Origin: Chthoniobacterales bacterium
GTDB lineage: Bacteria; Verrucomicrobiota; Verrucomicrobiia; Chthoniobacterales; UBA10450
DNA length: 47,168 bases
Direction: 5' to 3'
NCBI GenBank assembly: GCA_013815325.1
Contig: JACDGM010000019.1
Coordinates: 1 to 47,168, forward strand
The notes under the pieces were generated by a model. The model was given only the letters and a program-made list of their open reading frames with translations. It searched no databases and had not been told where the DNA came from. Below are positions 1-8,828 of the stretch, piece after piece (position 1 is the first letter of the stretch; each line of letters starts with the position of its first letter). The translations under genes were made by a program, and so were the position numbers.

Positions 1-591
1 GAGCAGGCTGCGCCCGACCATTCCGCCCGGATGAAATTTGGCGAAGTCCTCTTTTTGAAAGCCGCGCGCCTCGAGCAGGACCATGGCGAGCGCGTCGCCC
101 AAGGCCAGCATCACGGTCGTACTCGAGGTCGGCGCGAGATTCAGCGGACACGCTTCCTGCTCGACGTTCACATCGAGAAAAAGGGCGCAGTTTTTCGCTA
201 GCGTCGATTTCGGATCGCCGCAGATCGCAATCACCTGCACCTGAAAGCGCGCGATCGCGGGCAGGATACGGAGCAGCTCTTCGGTCTCGCCGCTGTAGCT
301 GAGCGCGAGCACAACATCCCCGTCCGCGACCACGCCGAGATCGCCGTGCAGGGCGTTGAGCGAATCGAGCACGACCGCGGGCGAGCCGGTGCTCGTGAGA
401 GTGGAGGCTATTTTTCCGCCGATGTGTCCCGATTTTCCGACCCCGAGGACGATAATCTTGCCCCGCGCTTCGACCGCTTCCCTGATGAGATCGACCGCGC
501 GTGTGAACTCCGGGCCGAGCCGCTGCCGGAGCCGACCCAGCTCACAAATTTCTAAATCGAGGACACGTGCAGCCTTTTCAATGTAATCCAT
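1..591 (-). CDS. kdsD: Arabinose-5-phosphate isomerase (KdsD/KpsF family), 3' part outside window
   Basis: The enzyme interconverts ribulose-5-phosphate and arabinose-5-phosphate, the first step toward Kdo for lipopolysaccharide. The minus strand opens with ATG at 591 (MDYIEKAARVL) and stays open for 197 codons to the window edge. A SIS sugar-isomerase domain is visible: GVGKSGHIGGKIASTL, then the phosphosugar loop LSYSGETEELL, then HPGGMVGR near the edge, which in this family links the SIS domain to paired CBS domains. The CBS part would lie beyond position 1. GutQ-like paralogues share these motifs, so the exact paralogue is not certain. The family assignment is secure. Confidence 0.9.
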   Translation of the reverse strand, partial: MDYIEKAARVLDLEICELGRLRQRLGPEFTRAVDLIREAVEARGKIIVLGVGKSGHIGGKIASTLTSTGSPAVVLDSLNALHGDLGVVADGDVVLALSYSGETEELLRILPAIARFQVQVIAICGDPKSTLAKNCALFLDVNVEQEACPLNLAPTSSTTVMLALGDALAMVLLEARGFQKEDFAKFHPGGMVGRSLL

Positions 592-664
592 CGATCTATA
601 ATTGTGAGGCGAGGCGGGAGCGTGGGCAAGCAGTTGCGCTCCGGTCGTCCACGGGAAGGAAACT

Positions 665-973
665 ATGAAAAAAATATTCGTCAGCAGCGCGCTCGTTCTC
701 GTCGCTTCGGCGGGATGGAGTTTTGGTCAGGTCCTGAGCACAAATGTCGGCAATCCGCAGATCACCATTCCGGCGCGACCATCGCCCTCGCCTCCAGTAA
801 CGCGAGCGGCGCGGGGCGGTGTGATCCCGACGGCGGTGCGCAACGGGAATCCACTTCAACTGCTCAATCCGCGAGCGTCGGCGCGCTACGGGAACTCACA
901 GGAGCACGTGACCTTCGATCCGAACGATCCGGGCCGACCGACGGGCATCAAGCTCTTCGAGTGGACCTTTTAG
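665..973 (+). CDS. Small secreted protein of unknown function
   Basis: A 102-residue protein with a typical signal peptide: MKK, a hydrophobic stretch (IFVSSALVLVASAGWSF) and a probable cleavage site near residues 20-22. The mature part is rich in Pro, Asn, Arg and Gly and has no domain I recognise. A purine-rich ribosome binding site (AAGGA) sits about 6 bases before the ATG, which supports the start. It is transcribed divergently from the isomerase gene and lies 38 bases upstream of a glycosyltransferase gene on the same strand. It is probably periplasmic. Function unknown. Confidence 0.6.
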   Translation: MKKIFVSSALVLVASAGWSFGQVLSTNVGNPQITIPARPSPSPPVTRAARGGVIPTAVRNGNPLQLLNPRASARYGNSQEHVTFDPNDPGRPTGIKLFEWTF

Positions 974-1011
974 GGCTTTGATGGCTGATGGTGGGTGGTT
1001 GATCGTTCGGC

Positions 1012-2190
1012 GTGCCTGACACATCGCCGCCTGTCGTCGCCTGTTATTGCGCGACGTTCCTTAAGCCGGAGATGCTTCACATCTACCGGCAGATCACGGC
1101 GCTCGAGCGTTTTCGGCCGGTCGTGATCGCGCGGAAACGGGGGGAAGCGGAGCGGTTCCCCTTTGCGCCGGTGTTCGTCGTGCCGAGGCCGGCGACACAT
1201 TTTTTGCGGCGCTTTTGGTTTCGCACATTACAAAATTCACCGTGGCGGATGTCGTCCGCAGAAACCGTGCGCCTCGAGCAGGTGCTCGCGGCCAATGACG
1301 CGCAATTGCTCCACATCTACTTCGGACACATCGCGGTTCACTTGCTCCCGTTGATGCAGCGCTGGCCGAAACCGGTTGTCGTTTCCTTCCACGGCGCCGA
1401 CGTGCTCGTCGATCTCGAGAAGCCACGCTATCGGAGCGCGACGCAGGAAATGCTGGCGGCTGCGCGGCTCGTGCTCGTGCGCTCGGACTCACTCGCGCGC
1501 GCGGTGGCCGCGCTCGGTTGCGCGGAAAACAAGATCCGCGTCCATCGAACCGGGATTCCGTTAGGCGAGATTTCTTTTCAAGCGCGAGTCTGGCCTAACG
1601 ACGGCGCCTGGCGCTTTTTGCAAGCCGGCCGCTTAATCGAGAAAAAGGGCCTAACGACGAGCCTGCGCGCTTTTGCGATCTTCCGAAAAACGCATCGATC
1701 AGCCATTTTCACCATCGCCGGCGAAGGCCCAATGCTCGATGAATTGCAGACCCTCGCGCGCGACCTCGGTGTCTCGGAGAGCATCCGTTTCACAGGCTTT
1801 CTTTCCCAGGCGGAATTGCGCGAGCAGTTTGCGCACGCCCATATTTTTCTGCATCCGAGTCAGCTCGGCCGCGACGGCAACCAGGAAGGCGTGCCGAACG
1901 CGATGCTCGAAGCGATGGCCAGCGGCCTGCCCGTTTTCGGAACCGGGCACGGCGGGATTCCCGAGGCGATCGAAAATGGCGTTAGCGGCGTGCTCGTGGA
2001 CGAAAGCGATCATGTGGCGCTGGCAGCGGCGCTGTTCGAGTGGACGGGCCGGGCGGAAGCGTTGACCGCGCTCGCGCGGCGCGGCGCCGAAGCGGTCGCG
2101 GAAAAATTTGAGCAAAAAACACAAGCGCGGGCGCTCGAGGGTTTTTATTTCGAAGCGCTCGGTTGCGACGCGAGGCCGGGCCGCAGTTAA
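1012..2190 (+). CDS. Glycosyltransferase family 4 protein (GT-B fold)
   Basis: A 392-residue glycosyltransferase, probably acting in exopolysaccharide or LPS assembly at the cytoplasmic membrane. The start is GTG at 1012. The N-terminal domain carries the acceptor-side motif HIYFGHIA and VVSFHGADV (about residues 98-130). The C-terminal domain has the GT4 nucleotide-sugar signature: QAGRLIEKKGL, then EGVPNAMLEAMASGLP and GGIPEAI, with the two Glu residues of the E-x7-E motif. Overall it resembles WcaL/colanic-acid type transferases. Sugar specificity cannot be read from sequence. Two copies of the GCCTAACGA word lie inside it (1593, 1649), encoding PND and LTT. Confidence 0.88.
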   Translation: MPDTSPPVVACYCATFLKPEMLHIYRQITALERFRPVVIARKRGEAERFPFAPVFVVPRPATHFLRRFWFRTLQNSPWRMSSAETVRLEQVLAANDAQLLHIYFGHIAVHLLPLMQRWPKPVVVSFHGADVLVDLEKPRYRSATQEMLAAARLVLVRSDSLARAVAALGCAENKIRVHRTGIPLGEISFQARVWPNDGAWRFLQAGRLIEKKGLTTSLRAFAIFRKTHRSAIFTIAGEGPMLDELQTLARDLGVSESIRFTGFLSQAELREQFAHAHIFLHPSQLGRDGNQEGVPNAMLEAMASGLPVFGTGHGGIPEAIENGVSGVLVDESDHVALAAALFEWTGRAEALTALARRGAEAVAEKFEQKTQARALEGFYFEALGCDARPGRS

Positions 2191-2212
2191 CGCGTTGGAG
2201 CGCGATGCTCTG

Positions 2213-3280
2213 TCATCGCATGTTTGAAAGTCGCTCCGACAGAGCGGAGCGCTCCACCGATCGCTCGAAAAACTCGGCGAGTTGCATCGCGACCACTTCG
2301 AAGCCGATCCGCGCCAGAGCTTCCCGCTGGGATTCGGCCACAATCTCGGCGTAAAAGTTTGGGTCGCGGAGCAACCGTTCCGCTGATTCTCGCAGCTCGC
2401 CTAACGAGCGGCCGAAGCCGCAGGTGCGCGAAAAACAAATCCGATCGATCGCCCCGTCTCCGCCAACGCAGGGCAGGCGGCAAAGCAGCGCGTCGCCCGC
2501 TACCTGGCCCGGCACGGCGCTCCGGTCCGCCTGCAGCACAATTTTGTGCCGCTCGATCTCAGCCAGGTAATCGCGATAAGGCAGCCGTTTTGGCAACAGC
2601 CGAAGCAACCGCTCATCCCCGCCTAACGACTTCCACAATTTGCGGCTCCGTCGCGGATTGCGATCGAAAACCGTGATCCCTTCGCCGAGTTCCTGCCCCA
2701 GCGTGAGCGCCGCGAGATGATTGCGCGAGGGCACATTCCATTCGCGCGTGCCAATAAAAACTCCGGCGCGCTCCGCCACCGGCCGCGAAAAGTCCCAGCG
2801 TTCATCGGCGACGGGATAAGGCGTCGGGATAAATTTTCCCTTGCCAAAAAATTCAACCGCTTCAGGCGTGGCGGCGATGGCGCCGTCGGCGGCGCGGACG
2901 ATCTCGCGAAACAGTGTGGCCCGCTTCGGATCGGAAAGTTGCCGGGTGATTTGATGCAATCCGGTTTCTTTCAAAGCCACTGCGACCGTCAGGCCGCGCT
3001 CCTGCAATTTGCCGAGCGCGCGTCGGGTTTCGCGGAAATCGCCCCGCAAAAGCAACAGCACCGGCAGACCCTCCGCGACCGCCGCCTGAGTCTTTCGATG
3101 AAAAACGCCCCGCGTGCAGGCGGCGTAACCGTGGAAGCTAACGGGCGCGTGGCCGCCGCCATCGTTAGGCGAGCCGGCGCCGGCCGAAAAATCCTGCTCC
3201 GGGTCGCGTCCGCCCGGATTCAAAACCGTCAGGCGAAAAGAATCCGCGGGACGGCTAAGGGTTGTTGCCGTCGCCGTCAC
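2213..3280 (-). CDS. Glycosyltransferase-like protein
   Basis: A 355-residue protein starting at GTG 3280, overlapping the end of the upstream penicillin-binding-protein gene by 26 bases, so the two are probably co-transcribed. The middle (FIGTREWNVPSRNHLAAL) and C-terminal part (LPYRDYLAEIERHKIVLQADRSAVPGQVAGDALLCRLP split across positions about 240-285) look like the donor-binding half of a GT-B glycosyltransferase, ending in a helix typical of that fold (SLGELRESAERLL). No strict GT4 E-x7-E motif is visible, so the family is uncertain. A role in envelope polysaccharide synthesis is inferred from the fold and neighbours only. Four exact or near GCCTAACGA words fall within it. Confidence 0.55.
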   Translation of the reverse strand: MTATATTLSRPADSFRLTVLNPGGRDPEQDFSAGAGSPNDGGGHAPVSFHGYAACTRGVFHRKTQAAVAEGLPVLLLLRGDFRETRRALGKLQERGLTVAVALKETGLHQITRQLSDPKRATLFREIVRAADGAIAATPEAVEFFGKGKFIPTPYPVADERWDFSRPVAERAGVFIGTREWNVPSRNHLAALTLGQELGEGITVFDRNPRRSRKLWKSLGGDERLLRLLPKRLPYRDYLAEIERHKIVLQADRSAVPGQVAGDALLCRLPCVGGDGAIDRICFSRTCGFGRSLGELRESAERLLRDPNFYAEIVAESQREALARIGFEVVAMQLAEFFERSVERSALSERLSNMR

Positions 3281-5801
3281 TGAAGTCCATCGAGGGCGGA
3301 GGCTCGGCCCGGAGCAGCGGCTCGCCGACTGCCTGGTCCATCGGCCGAACCGGTTCCGCGCGCCGCACTTCCACCGGCGTCTCCGGTTGCGGTGCGACCG
3401 GGATGGCGCGCTTGATCGGCTTTTCCGGATCGAAGGTGGAGTTCGCGGCCGCCACCGTTTTCGGGGCGAAAGTGGAACCGATCGCGTTGTAAGGGTCGTC
3501 GTGCGCGATGAGCGTCGGCGCTTTCATCGCGACGGGCGCGACCTCCTTGGTATCGACGGCGAGAGCGGCCCGCGGCCACTGACTTCCATCAAACTGCTTG
3601 ACCAGACGCGTGCGGACGGCGTCGCTGTGGACATCGCAGGGATCGGTCGGCATTTGCTCATTCGTCGCAAATTCCATATAACTGGTCCGTCGCCTAACGA
3701 CGTCGCCTGCAGCCGAGCGCACGTTTTCGTAGCACTTGTCGGTCGCGAGCAGGCCCGAGGTCGAGCAAATCTCCACCTTGTGCAAACCGGCTGGCACGGG
3801 AAAAGGCTGGGGCGTGTAGCGGGCGGCGGATGCATTCATCAAGTCCACCCAGACCGGCTCCGCAAGGACGCTGCCGAAAGCGCCCCGGTAGATTTTTTGC
3901 GGTTTATCGAAGCCAGCCCAGACGACGCAGGTGATGGCCGAATCGTAGCCGGCAAAGAGCGCATCGGTAAAATCGTAGGCCGTGCCGGTTTTCCCTGCGG
4001 CGGGAAATTTCTTCAGCCCATATTTTTGATAGGCGAGTTCTCCCGTGCCTTCGGTCAGCGCATCCGTTAGGCAGGAAGTGACCTCGTAGGCGACCTCCGG
4101 TTGCAAGACGGGCGTGCGCACTTTTCCGGTTTCCGCCTGCCAGACCACATTGCCCTCCTTGTCCTCGATTCGATCGAGAATGTGCGGCGGCGCGGGCCGC
4201 CACCCCTCGTTAGGGAAGATGGTGTAGGCGCGCGCGAGCTCCGCCAGAGTAGTCTCGCTGCTGCCGAGGAAAGTCGAGGGATAAGCGCGCAGCTTCGTCT
4301 CTACGCCAGCGGTTTGGATCAAGTGCGAAACATTTTCGAGACCGGCGGAAGTGCCGACGCGCACGGCTGATCCGTTCTTCGATTTGGAGAGCGCGGCCCG
4401 CGCGGTGATCGGTCCCTCGTAGCGGTTGTCGTCCCGCTCCGCGCCCCATTCGCCCAGAATGCCGGTGGTGCCGCCGATCATGACGGTGCGATTATCGAGC
4501 GCCGAATCCTCCACGATCGAGCCCGGGTAAGAGCCTTTCGCGAAAGCCGCGGCGTAGACGAATGGAGTGATCGCCGTCCCGGGCGGACGCCGCGCCTGGA
4601 GCGCGCGGTCGTACTCGTTATGCTCGAAGTCGCGCCCGCCCACGAGCGCGAGAATGCCGCCGGTTTTGTTATCGAGCGCGATGACCGCGCCTTGCAAATA
4701 TTCGGGCGGCGGCGGGGCGGTTGTCTTGTCGTTAGGCACTTTCTTCGCGCGCGCCTCGCGCAGAAGCGCGGCGTATTGCTCATAGGTTTGGTGATCGTAC
4801 CCGGGGTGCTGCTCCGCCTCGTCGAGATGGGAGCGGAGCGATTTTTCGGCCACGTTCTGCAACTCCGAGTCAACCGTGGTGCGAATGCGGAAGCCGTCGC
4901 TCATCGCACGATCCCAACCGACCGCGGCGATGACCTGCTGCCGGATATAATCGATCGCGTAATTCTGTCCGCGGGCGTTTTGCCGGTTGCCGATCATTAG
5001 ATCTTCGCTCTGCGCGCTCGCAAGTTGGTCCTCGGAGATAAAGCCCAGCTCGCGCATGCGGCTGAGAACGAAGTTACGGGCTTCGCGCGAAGCGGCACGA
5101 TCGCTCCAAGGGGAGAGTTTGTTCGGGCTTTTGACCAGGCCGGCGAGCGTGGCGCATTCCGCAAGTGACATGTCGCGCGCCGCCTTGTCGAAGTAACCGC
5201 GCGCCGCCGCCTCCGCGCCATAGAGTCCGCCGCCGAAATAAATCCGGTTCAAGTAAAGCTCCATGATCTTTTGTTTCGAGAAGTTGTTCTCGATTCGGCT
5301 GGCAACGAACATCTCGAGCAATTTGCGCCGAAAAGTTTTACCTTTGAGCTCAAAACTGTTGCGCGCGAGCTGTTGCGTCACCGTGCTCCCGCCTTGGCGC
5401 ACGTGGCCGGCAGCCGTGTTCTTGAGCGCGGCCCGGACGATTCCGAGCAGGTCGTAGCCGTGGTGTTGGTAAAACTTATTATCCTCGGTCGCGATGATGG
5501 CGTTCACGAGATTCGGCGGGAGCTGGTCGTAGGAAACGGTCTCGCGATTCTCGACGTAGATTTGGCCGAAGATCTTGTTGTTGCGATCGACGATGACGCT
5601 GGCGGATTCCATCTGCTCGAGATGCGAGAGATCGAGCGCAGCGGCCTGTTGTTTGAGCGTCGCCGCGACCGGTAAAAAAGCGAGCAGACCGGCGACCAAA
5701 ACGACAACGAGGAGCCCGACCGGAACGTAAAATCGGGGTCGCGCATACCAGGCGCGTTGGTCATACGAGTGCTCGGTAGGCATGAAATAGTCGACAGGCA
5801 T
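3255..5801 (-). CDS. mrcA: Class A penicillin-binding protein (PBP1A type) with atypical transpeptidase motif
   Basis: 848 residues, inner-membrane anchored (TM about residues 24-46). The GT51 glycosyltransferase domain is intact: EDNKFYQHHG (catalytic Glu near residue 106), GGSTVTQQLARN, and ELYLNRIYFGGGLYGAE. The transpeptidase domain follows from about residue 370. Its SxN motif (SKN, 474-476) and KTG motif (604-606) are present. The SxxK acylation motif, expected in the PPG-SxxK-PF context, reads TAIT (residues 409-412, codons at 4577-4566), so both the nucleophilic Ser and the Lys are replaced by Thr. Polymerisation of glycan strands should be possible; cross-linking is doubtful. A long Pro/Ala-rich C-terminal tail follows. 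An alternative start is Met7. Confidence 0.9.
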   Translation of the reverse strand: MPVDYFMPTEHSYDQRAWYARPRFYVPVGLLVVVLVAGLLAFLPVAATLKQQAAALDLSHLEQMESASVIVDRNNKIFGQIYVENRETVSYDQLPPNLVNAIIATEDNKFYQHHGYDLLGIVRAALKNTAAGHVRQGGSTVTQQLARNSFELKGKTFRRKLLEMFVASRIENNFSKQKIMELYLNRIYFGGGLYGAEAAARGYFDKAARDMSLAECATLAGLVKSPNKLSPWSDRAASREARNFVLSRMRELGFISEDQLASAQSEDLMIGNRQNARGQNYAIDYIRQQVIAAVGWDRAMSDGFRIRTTVDSELQNVAEKSLRSHLDEAEQHPGYDHQTYEQYAALLREARAKKVPNDKTTAPPPPEYLQGAVIALDNKTGGILALVGGRDFEHNEYDRALQARRPPGTAITPFVYAAAFAKGSYPGSIVEDSALDNRTVMIGGTTGILGEWGAERDDNRYEGPITARAALSKSKNGSAVRVGTSAGLENVSHLIQTAGVETKLRAYPSTFLGSSETTLAELARAYTIFPNEGWRPAPPHILDRIEDKEGNVVWQAETGKVRTPVLQPEVAYEVTSCLTDALTEGTGELAYQKYGLKKFPAAGKTGTAYDFTDALFAGYDSAITCVVWAGFDKPQKIYRGAFGSVLAEPVWVDLMNASAARYTPQPFPVPAGLHKVEICSTSGLLATDKCYENVRSAAGDVVRRRTSYMEFATNEQMPTDPCDVHSDAVRTRLVKQFDGSQWPRAALAVDTKEVAPVAMKAPTLIAHDDPYNAIGSTFAPKTVAAANSTFDPEKPIKRAIPVAPQPETPVEVRRAEPVRPMDQAVGEPLLRAEPPPSMDFSDGDGNNP

Positions 5802-5810
5802 GGAGCGGCG

Positions 5811-5893
5811 GTTGAAACGGTTACAAGGTTACAACGTTGAAACGGGATTCCGGATTTAACAATCTAACCTTTTTAACTCTTTTGACTTTCCGA
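5811..5893. repeat. Short degenerate tandem repeats in divergent intergenic gap
   Basis: Between the penicillin-binding-protein start and the MidA start the DNA is AT-rich and built from 8-9 bp words: GTTGAAACG, GTTACAAG, GTTACAAC, GTTGAAACG in direct succession (5811-5844). A run of TAAC/TTAAC/TTGAC words of similar spacing continues up to the ATG at 5894. This gap must hold both divergent promoters. Whether the words are operators or neutral repeats cannot be decided here. Confidence 0.5.
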
Positions 5894-7045
5894 ATGGACC
5901 CCGGCAATCCCGTGCTCGTTCAGATGATCCGTGACACGATCCGCCGCCAGGGGCCGGTGCCATTTGTCTGGTTCATGGAGCAGGCGCTCTATCATCCGGA
6001 GCACGGCTACTATAGTTCGGGCCGCTGCGCCATCGGGCGGCGCGGCGATTATTTCACGAGCGTGAGCGCGGGGCCGTTATTCGGCCAAATGATGGCAGCG
6101 CAATTCGCGGAAATCTGGGAAAAGCTTGGCCGGCCTAACGACTTCGCAATCGTCGAGCAGGGAGCGCATCATGGGGAATTTGCGACCGATGTGTTGGAGG
6201 CATTGCGGGCGCAGAAGCCGGAAATTTTCGCGGCGCTCCGCTATCGAATCGTAGAACCATTCGAGGTTTTGCGGCGGCGACAGCAAGGAGTGCTGCGGGC
6301 CTTTGCGAAGAAGACGGAATGGTGCCGGGCCCTCGATGAGCTGGAGCCGTTTTGCGGCATCCATTTTTCCAACGAGTTGCTCGACGCCATGCCGGTGCAC
6401 TTGCTCGTCGCGAGGGGAGAACCCGGAGCGCGCTCCTGGCAGGAGCGTTTCGTCGAGCGGACCTCCGACGGCTTCGCCTTTGTTGACCGTCCCATCACGA
6501 ACGAACGTCTCCGCGAACGGCTCGCGACGATTCTGCCTGCACCGCTCGGGAATTACGAAACGGAGATCAGCCTCGCGGTCCTCGACTGGATCGAAATTCT
6601 CGCAAAAAAGTTGCGGCGCGGCGTCGCGCTTCTGGCCGACTATGGATTGACTCGAGCAGCCTACTATTCCCCAACCCGCACAACCGGGACGCTGCAATGT
6701 TACGCCGAGCATCGCGTGCTCCCGTCGCCATTGGAGAACGTTGGCGCGGGTGACATCACCACCCACGTCGAATGGACCAGCCTCGCCGAACGCGCTGAAA
6801 ACTCTGGCCTAACGATCGCCGGATTTACCGATCAGCATCATTTCCTCAGCGGGCTGCTTGCCAGCCACTCGCACCTCGTCTCTGCTTGGGTCGAGAAAAG
6901 CCGCGCCCTGCAGATTCTCCTCCATCCGGAACTTCTGGGAACGAAATTCCAGTTTCTCGCTTTGGAAAAAGGAAGCGATCCGGGTGCGCCTTTAAGCGGT
7001 TTCAAATTCGCGCGAGACAGTCGTCAGGCTTTGGGCCTGGAGTAA
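5894..7045 (+). CDS. MidA/NDUFAF7-type class I SAM-dependent methyltransferase
   Basis: 383 residues from the chosen ATG at 5894 (MDPGNPVLVQMIRD); the open frame reaches back to 5837, but those codons fall in the tandem-repeat gap and are not family-like. Family landmarks are GPVPFVWFMEQALYHPEHGYY, then GDYFTSVSAGPLFGQMMAAQ, then the SAM-binding VEQGAHHGEFATDVL, the mid-region FSNELLDAMPVH, and LLADYG. In mitochondria the homologue NDUFAF7 dimethylates an arginine of a complex I subunit; the bacterial substrate is not known. Two GCCTAACGA words occur inside (6133, 6807). The ATG is preceded by a pyrimidine-rich stretch without a clear Shine-Dalgarno. Confidence 0.88.
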   Translation: MDPGNPVLVQMIRDTIRRQGPVPFVWFMEQALYHPEHGYYSSGRCAIGRRGDYFTSVSAGPLFGQMMAAQFAEIWEKLGRPNDFAIVEQGAHHGEFATDVLEALRAQKPEIFAALRYRIVEPFEVLRRRQQGVLRAFAKKTEWCRALDELEPFCGIHFSNELLDAMPVHLLVARGEPGARSWQERFVERTSDGFAFVDRPITNERLRERLATILPAPLGNYETEISLAVLDWIEILAKKLRRGVALLADYGLTRAAYYSPTRTTGTLQCYAEHRVLPSPLENVGAGDITTHVEWTSLAERAENSGLTIAGFTDQHHFLSGLLASHSHLVSAWVEKSRALQILLHPELLGTKFQFLALEKGSDPGAPLSGFKFARDSRQALGLE

Positions 7046-7165
7046 GTCGCGGCGCGCAATCACCGAGAGCCAGTTCGGATCGAAGGTGAAAGGACCAGGA
7101 CCAATAAGATCGTTAAGCGCGAGGAAAATCAGCTTGGCCGAACCGCGTGGTCGGCGGCGGGTGGG

Positions 7166-7675
7166 TTAGACGCGGGTCGTTCGAACCGTCATCGGATCTG
7201 CGGCGCGCAGAGCTTCTCCGGCGGTCCAAATCGCTGCGCCGAGTAGGAGCAAGTCCTTCGCGAGGAATTGCCCGGGAAAAGGCGAGGGAAAGGGAAAGCC
7301 GTAGCCTGGTTGCCAGACGCCGGGAGTGGTCAATGCAAAACTAAGCGTAACGAGAAACATGAAGATCGCACCCAGACTGCCCATGGCTGAAAGCTTGGGC
7401 GCAAACGGGCGCGTCGCGATCAGAATGCCTAACAATATCTCAATCACTCCCAGGAGAGCGGCAAAGCTCCGGACACTGAAAACTTTGTAGGCCCACGAAG
7501 TGAACGGGGAGTTTACGACCAACCCCTGGATGCCTTCCGCCTCGTAGGCGGTGAACTTCAACGACCCCACCCATAACAAGACAATGACCAATCCGTAGCG
7601 GATGACTAACGCCCCCGCATTTTCCAGTTTGTAGCCCAAGCTATCGGTATCTTCGTTCATCATTCTGGTTTCCAT
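7166..7675 (-). CDS. DUF417 family membrane protein (RclC/YkgB-like)
   Basis: 169 residues with about four membrane segments. The family signature is clear: VIVLLWVGSLKFTAYEAEGI, NSPFTSWAYKVFSV, IATRPFAPKLSAMGS, FALTTPGVW and the end motif GQFLAKDLLLLGAA. The E. coli relative RclC (YkgB) belongs to a reactive-chlorine resistance operon; its biochemical role is not settled. The start is taken at the first Met (7675); Met6 is also possible. The next gene upstream on the same strand encodes a DUF4142 protein 35 bases away, so the two may be co-transcribed and could form a stress-response pair (inference). Confidence 0.87.
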   Translation of the reverse strand: METRMMNEDTDSLGYKLENAGALVIRYGLVIVLLWVGSLKFTAYEAEGIQGLVVNSPFTSWAYKVFSVRSFAALLGVIEILLGILIATRPFAPKLSAMGSLGAIFMFLVTLSFALTTPGVWQPGYGFPFPSPFPGQFLAKDLLLLGAAIWTAGEALRAADPMTVRTTRV

Positions 7676-7710
7676 AATTCTGCTTTCTCTATGTGGGTTG
7701 GATCATCGAT

Positions 7711-8313
7711 CTACGATTTTACTTTTACGCCCATTTGCTCTGCCATCGCGTGAATCATCTCAAGATGCATCTTGAGGGTGGGAAGCGTCTTTGCAGCGAA
7801 GGCCTTCACATCGGCGTCGGTGGCATTTTGGGCGACGGCGGAAAAGGCTGCGACATCTTTTTCGTGCATTGTGACCATCACCTTCACATACGCCTGGTCG
7901 AAATCCGCGCCACTCGTCTTCGAGAGCTTCTCCATCGTCTGTTCGCTCTCTGGGAGCAGGGTCGCCGGCAAGTTGACTCTCTTTTGGCGCGCCAACTCCT
8001 TGAGCGCCTCACCCGCCTTCGAGTGATCAACGATCATTCGCTGCGCGAATTTTTTTACAGCGGAGGTGCTGCCTTGTTTGACCGCCAGGCGTCCCAACTC
8101 GACCTCGGCCAGCCCGCCCGGAGCGGCGTCGTTCATGAAGGCGAGATCGCCGCCGGTGACGACTTGATCGCCTTTGTCGCTCGGTGGTTGCGCGCTCTTT
8201 TGCGACGCCGGGGTGGCATCCGGTGAGTCGGGCGGATTGGCGGCTATCGCTCCCAAGGTGATGAAGAGGCCGAGGGCCGAAAATAGAAAAGATATCTTCA
8301 TTGGTAGGTTCAT
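7711..8313 (-). CDS. DUF4142 family exported protein
   Basis: 200 residues. An N-terminal signal peptide (MKISFLFSALGLFITLGAIA, from the second Met at 8301, possibly the true start) is followed by a Pro/Ser-rich linker. The helical DUF4142 domain then covers about residues 55-195: DLAFMNDAAPGGLAEVELGRLA, VKKFAQRMIVDHSKA, FDQAYVKVMVTMHEKDVAAF and LPTLKMHLEMIHAM. The conserved His and Glu pattern resembles ferritin-like four-helix bundles. The biochemical function of this family is not established. It is probably periplasmic and likely in one transcription unit with the DUF417 gene downstream. Confidence 0.87.
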   Translation of the reverse strand: MNLPMKISFLFSALGLFITLGAIAANPPDSPDATPASQKSAQPPSDKGDQVVTGGDLAFMNDAAPGGLAEVELGRLAVKQGSTSAVKKFAQRMIVDHSKAGEALKELARQKRVNLPATLLPESEQTMEKLSKTSGADFDQAYVKVMVTMHEKDVAAFSAVAQNATDADVKAFAAKTLPTLKMHLEMIHAMAEQMGVKVKS

Positions 8314-8538
8314 GAGAGTTGTTCCGGCTATCTATTCCAATTTATTTGCTTCGCCCGGCTCGATCGCGAAAGCGCGTGCCGCCTTTTTTCCTGAGTCTGT
8401 CGAATGAGCTTCTCTAATACGCCCGAAGTAGTTTTGAAAGATTTTTCGCTGCGCTCAGAATTGGCGACGCTATGTAATGAGACGACTTTCGGGTGAGGGC
8501 CTATCTCGGCTTTGGAGTTGGCATCGAATTTTCGGCGG

Positions 8539-8814
8539 TTAGAGTAACGGCGATCCTTCGGTCTCGACGTGGGCGAGCTTGCCGCCGGATTCGGTCACGC
8601 ATTGGAGCAGCTCGTCCTTGCGGACTCGTGTGGGATCGTAACTGGCGGAGATTTTCTCAGTCGCGATGTCGAGCGACGCGAAGGTGCGCGCATCCATCTT
8701 TGCCAGCGCCTCGCGCAAAGCCTTTTCCTCCTCGGGGCCGAGTGGCTGAGCCAACGCGATCTCGACGTCGACGAACTCTTCGGCGCCGGAAAGTTTTTTC
8801 TCGTCGTCCGCCAT
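8539..8814 (-). CDS. Small HMA-fold-like protein without metal-binding cysteines
   Basis: 91 residues. The pattern strand-helix-strand-strand-helix-strand, with ASLDIATEKISASYDPTRVRKDELLQCVTESGGK, resembles heavy-metal-associated domains, where the strand before YDP and the helix after it are typical. The CxxC metal site of true HMA domains is absent. It follows the lpd gene by 14 bases on the same strand, so it is probably the last gene of the sucB-lpd unit. A link to the dehydrogenase complex is only suggested by position. Function unknown. Confidence 0.55.
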   Translation of the reverse strand: MADDEKKLSGAEEFVDVEIALAQPLGPEEEKALREALAKMDARTFASLDIATEKISASYDPTRVRKDELLQCVTESGGKLAHVETEGSPLL

Positions 8815-8828
8815 AATTGAAAAAATCG

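Noticed and set aside
6992..7164. Minus-strand open frame with protein-like sequence (LIFLALNDLIGPGPFTFDP) overlapping the MidA 3' end
   Set aside because: No start codon before an upstream stop, no clear family match, and it overlaps the certain MidA gene; at most a remnant.
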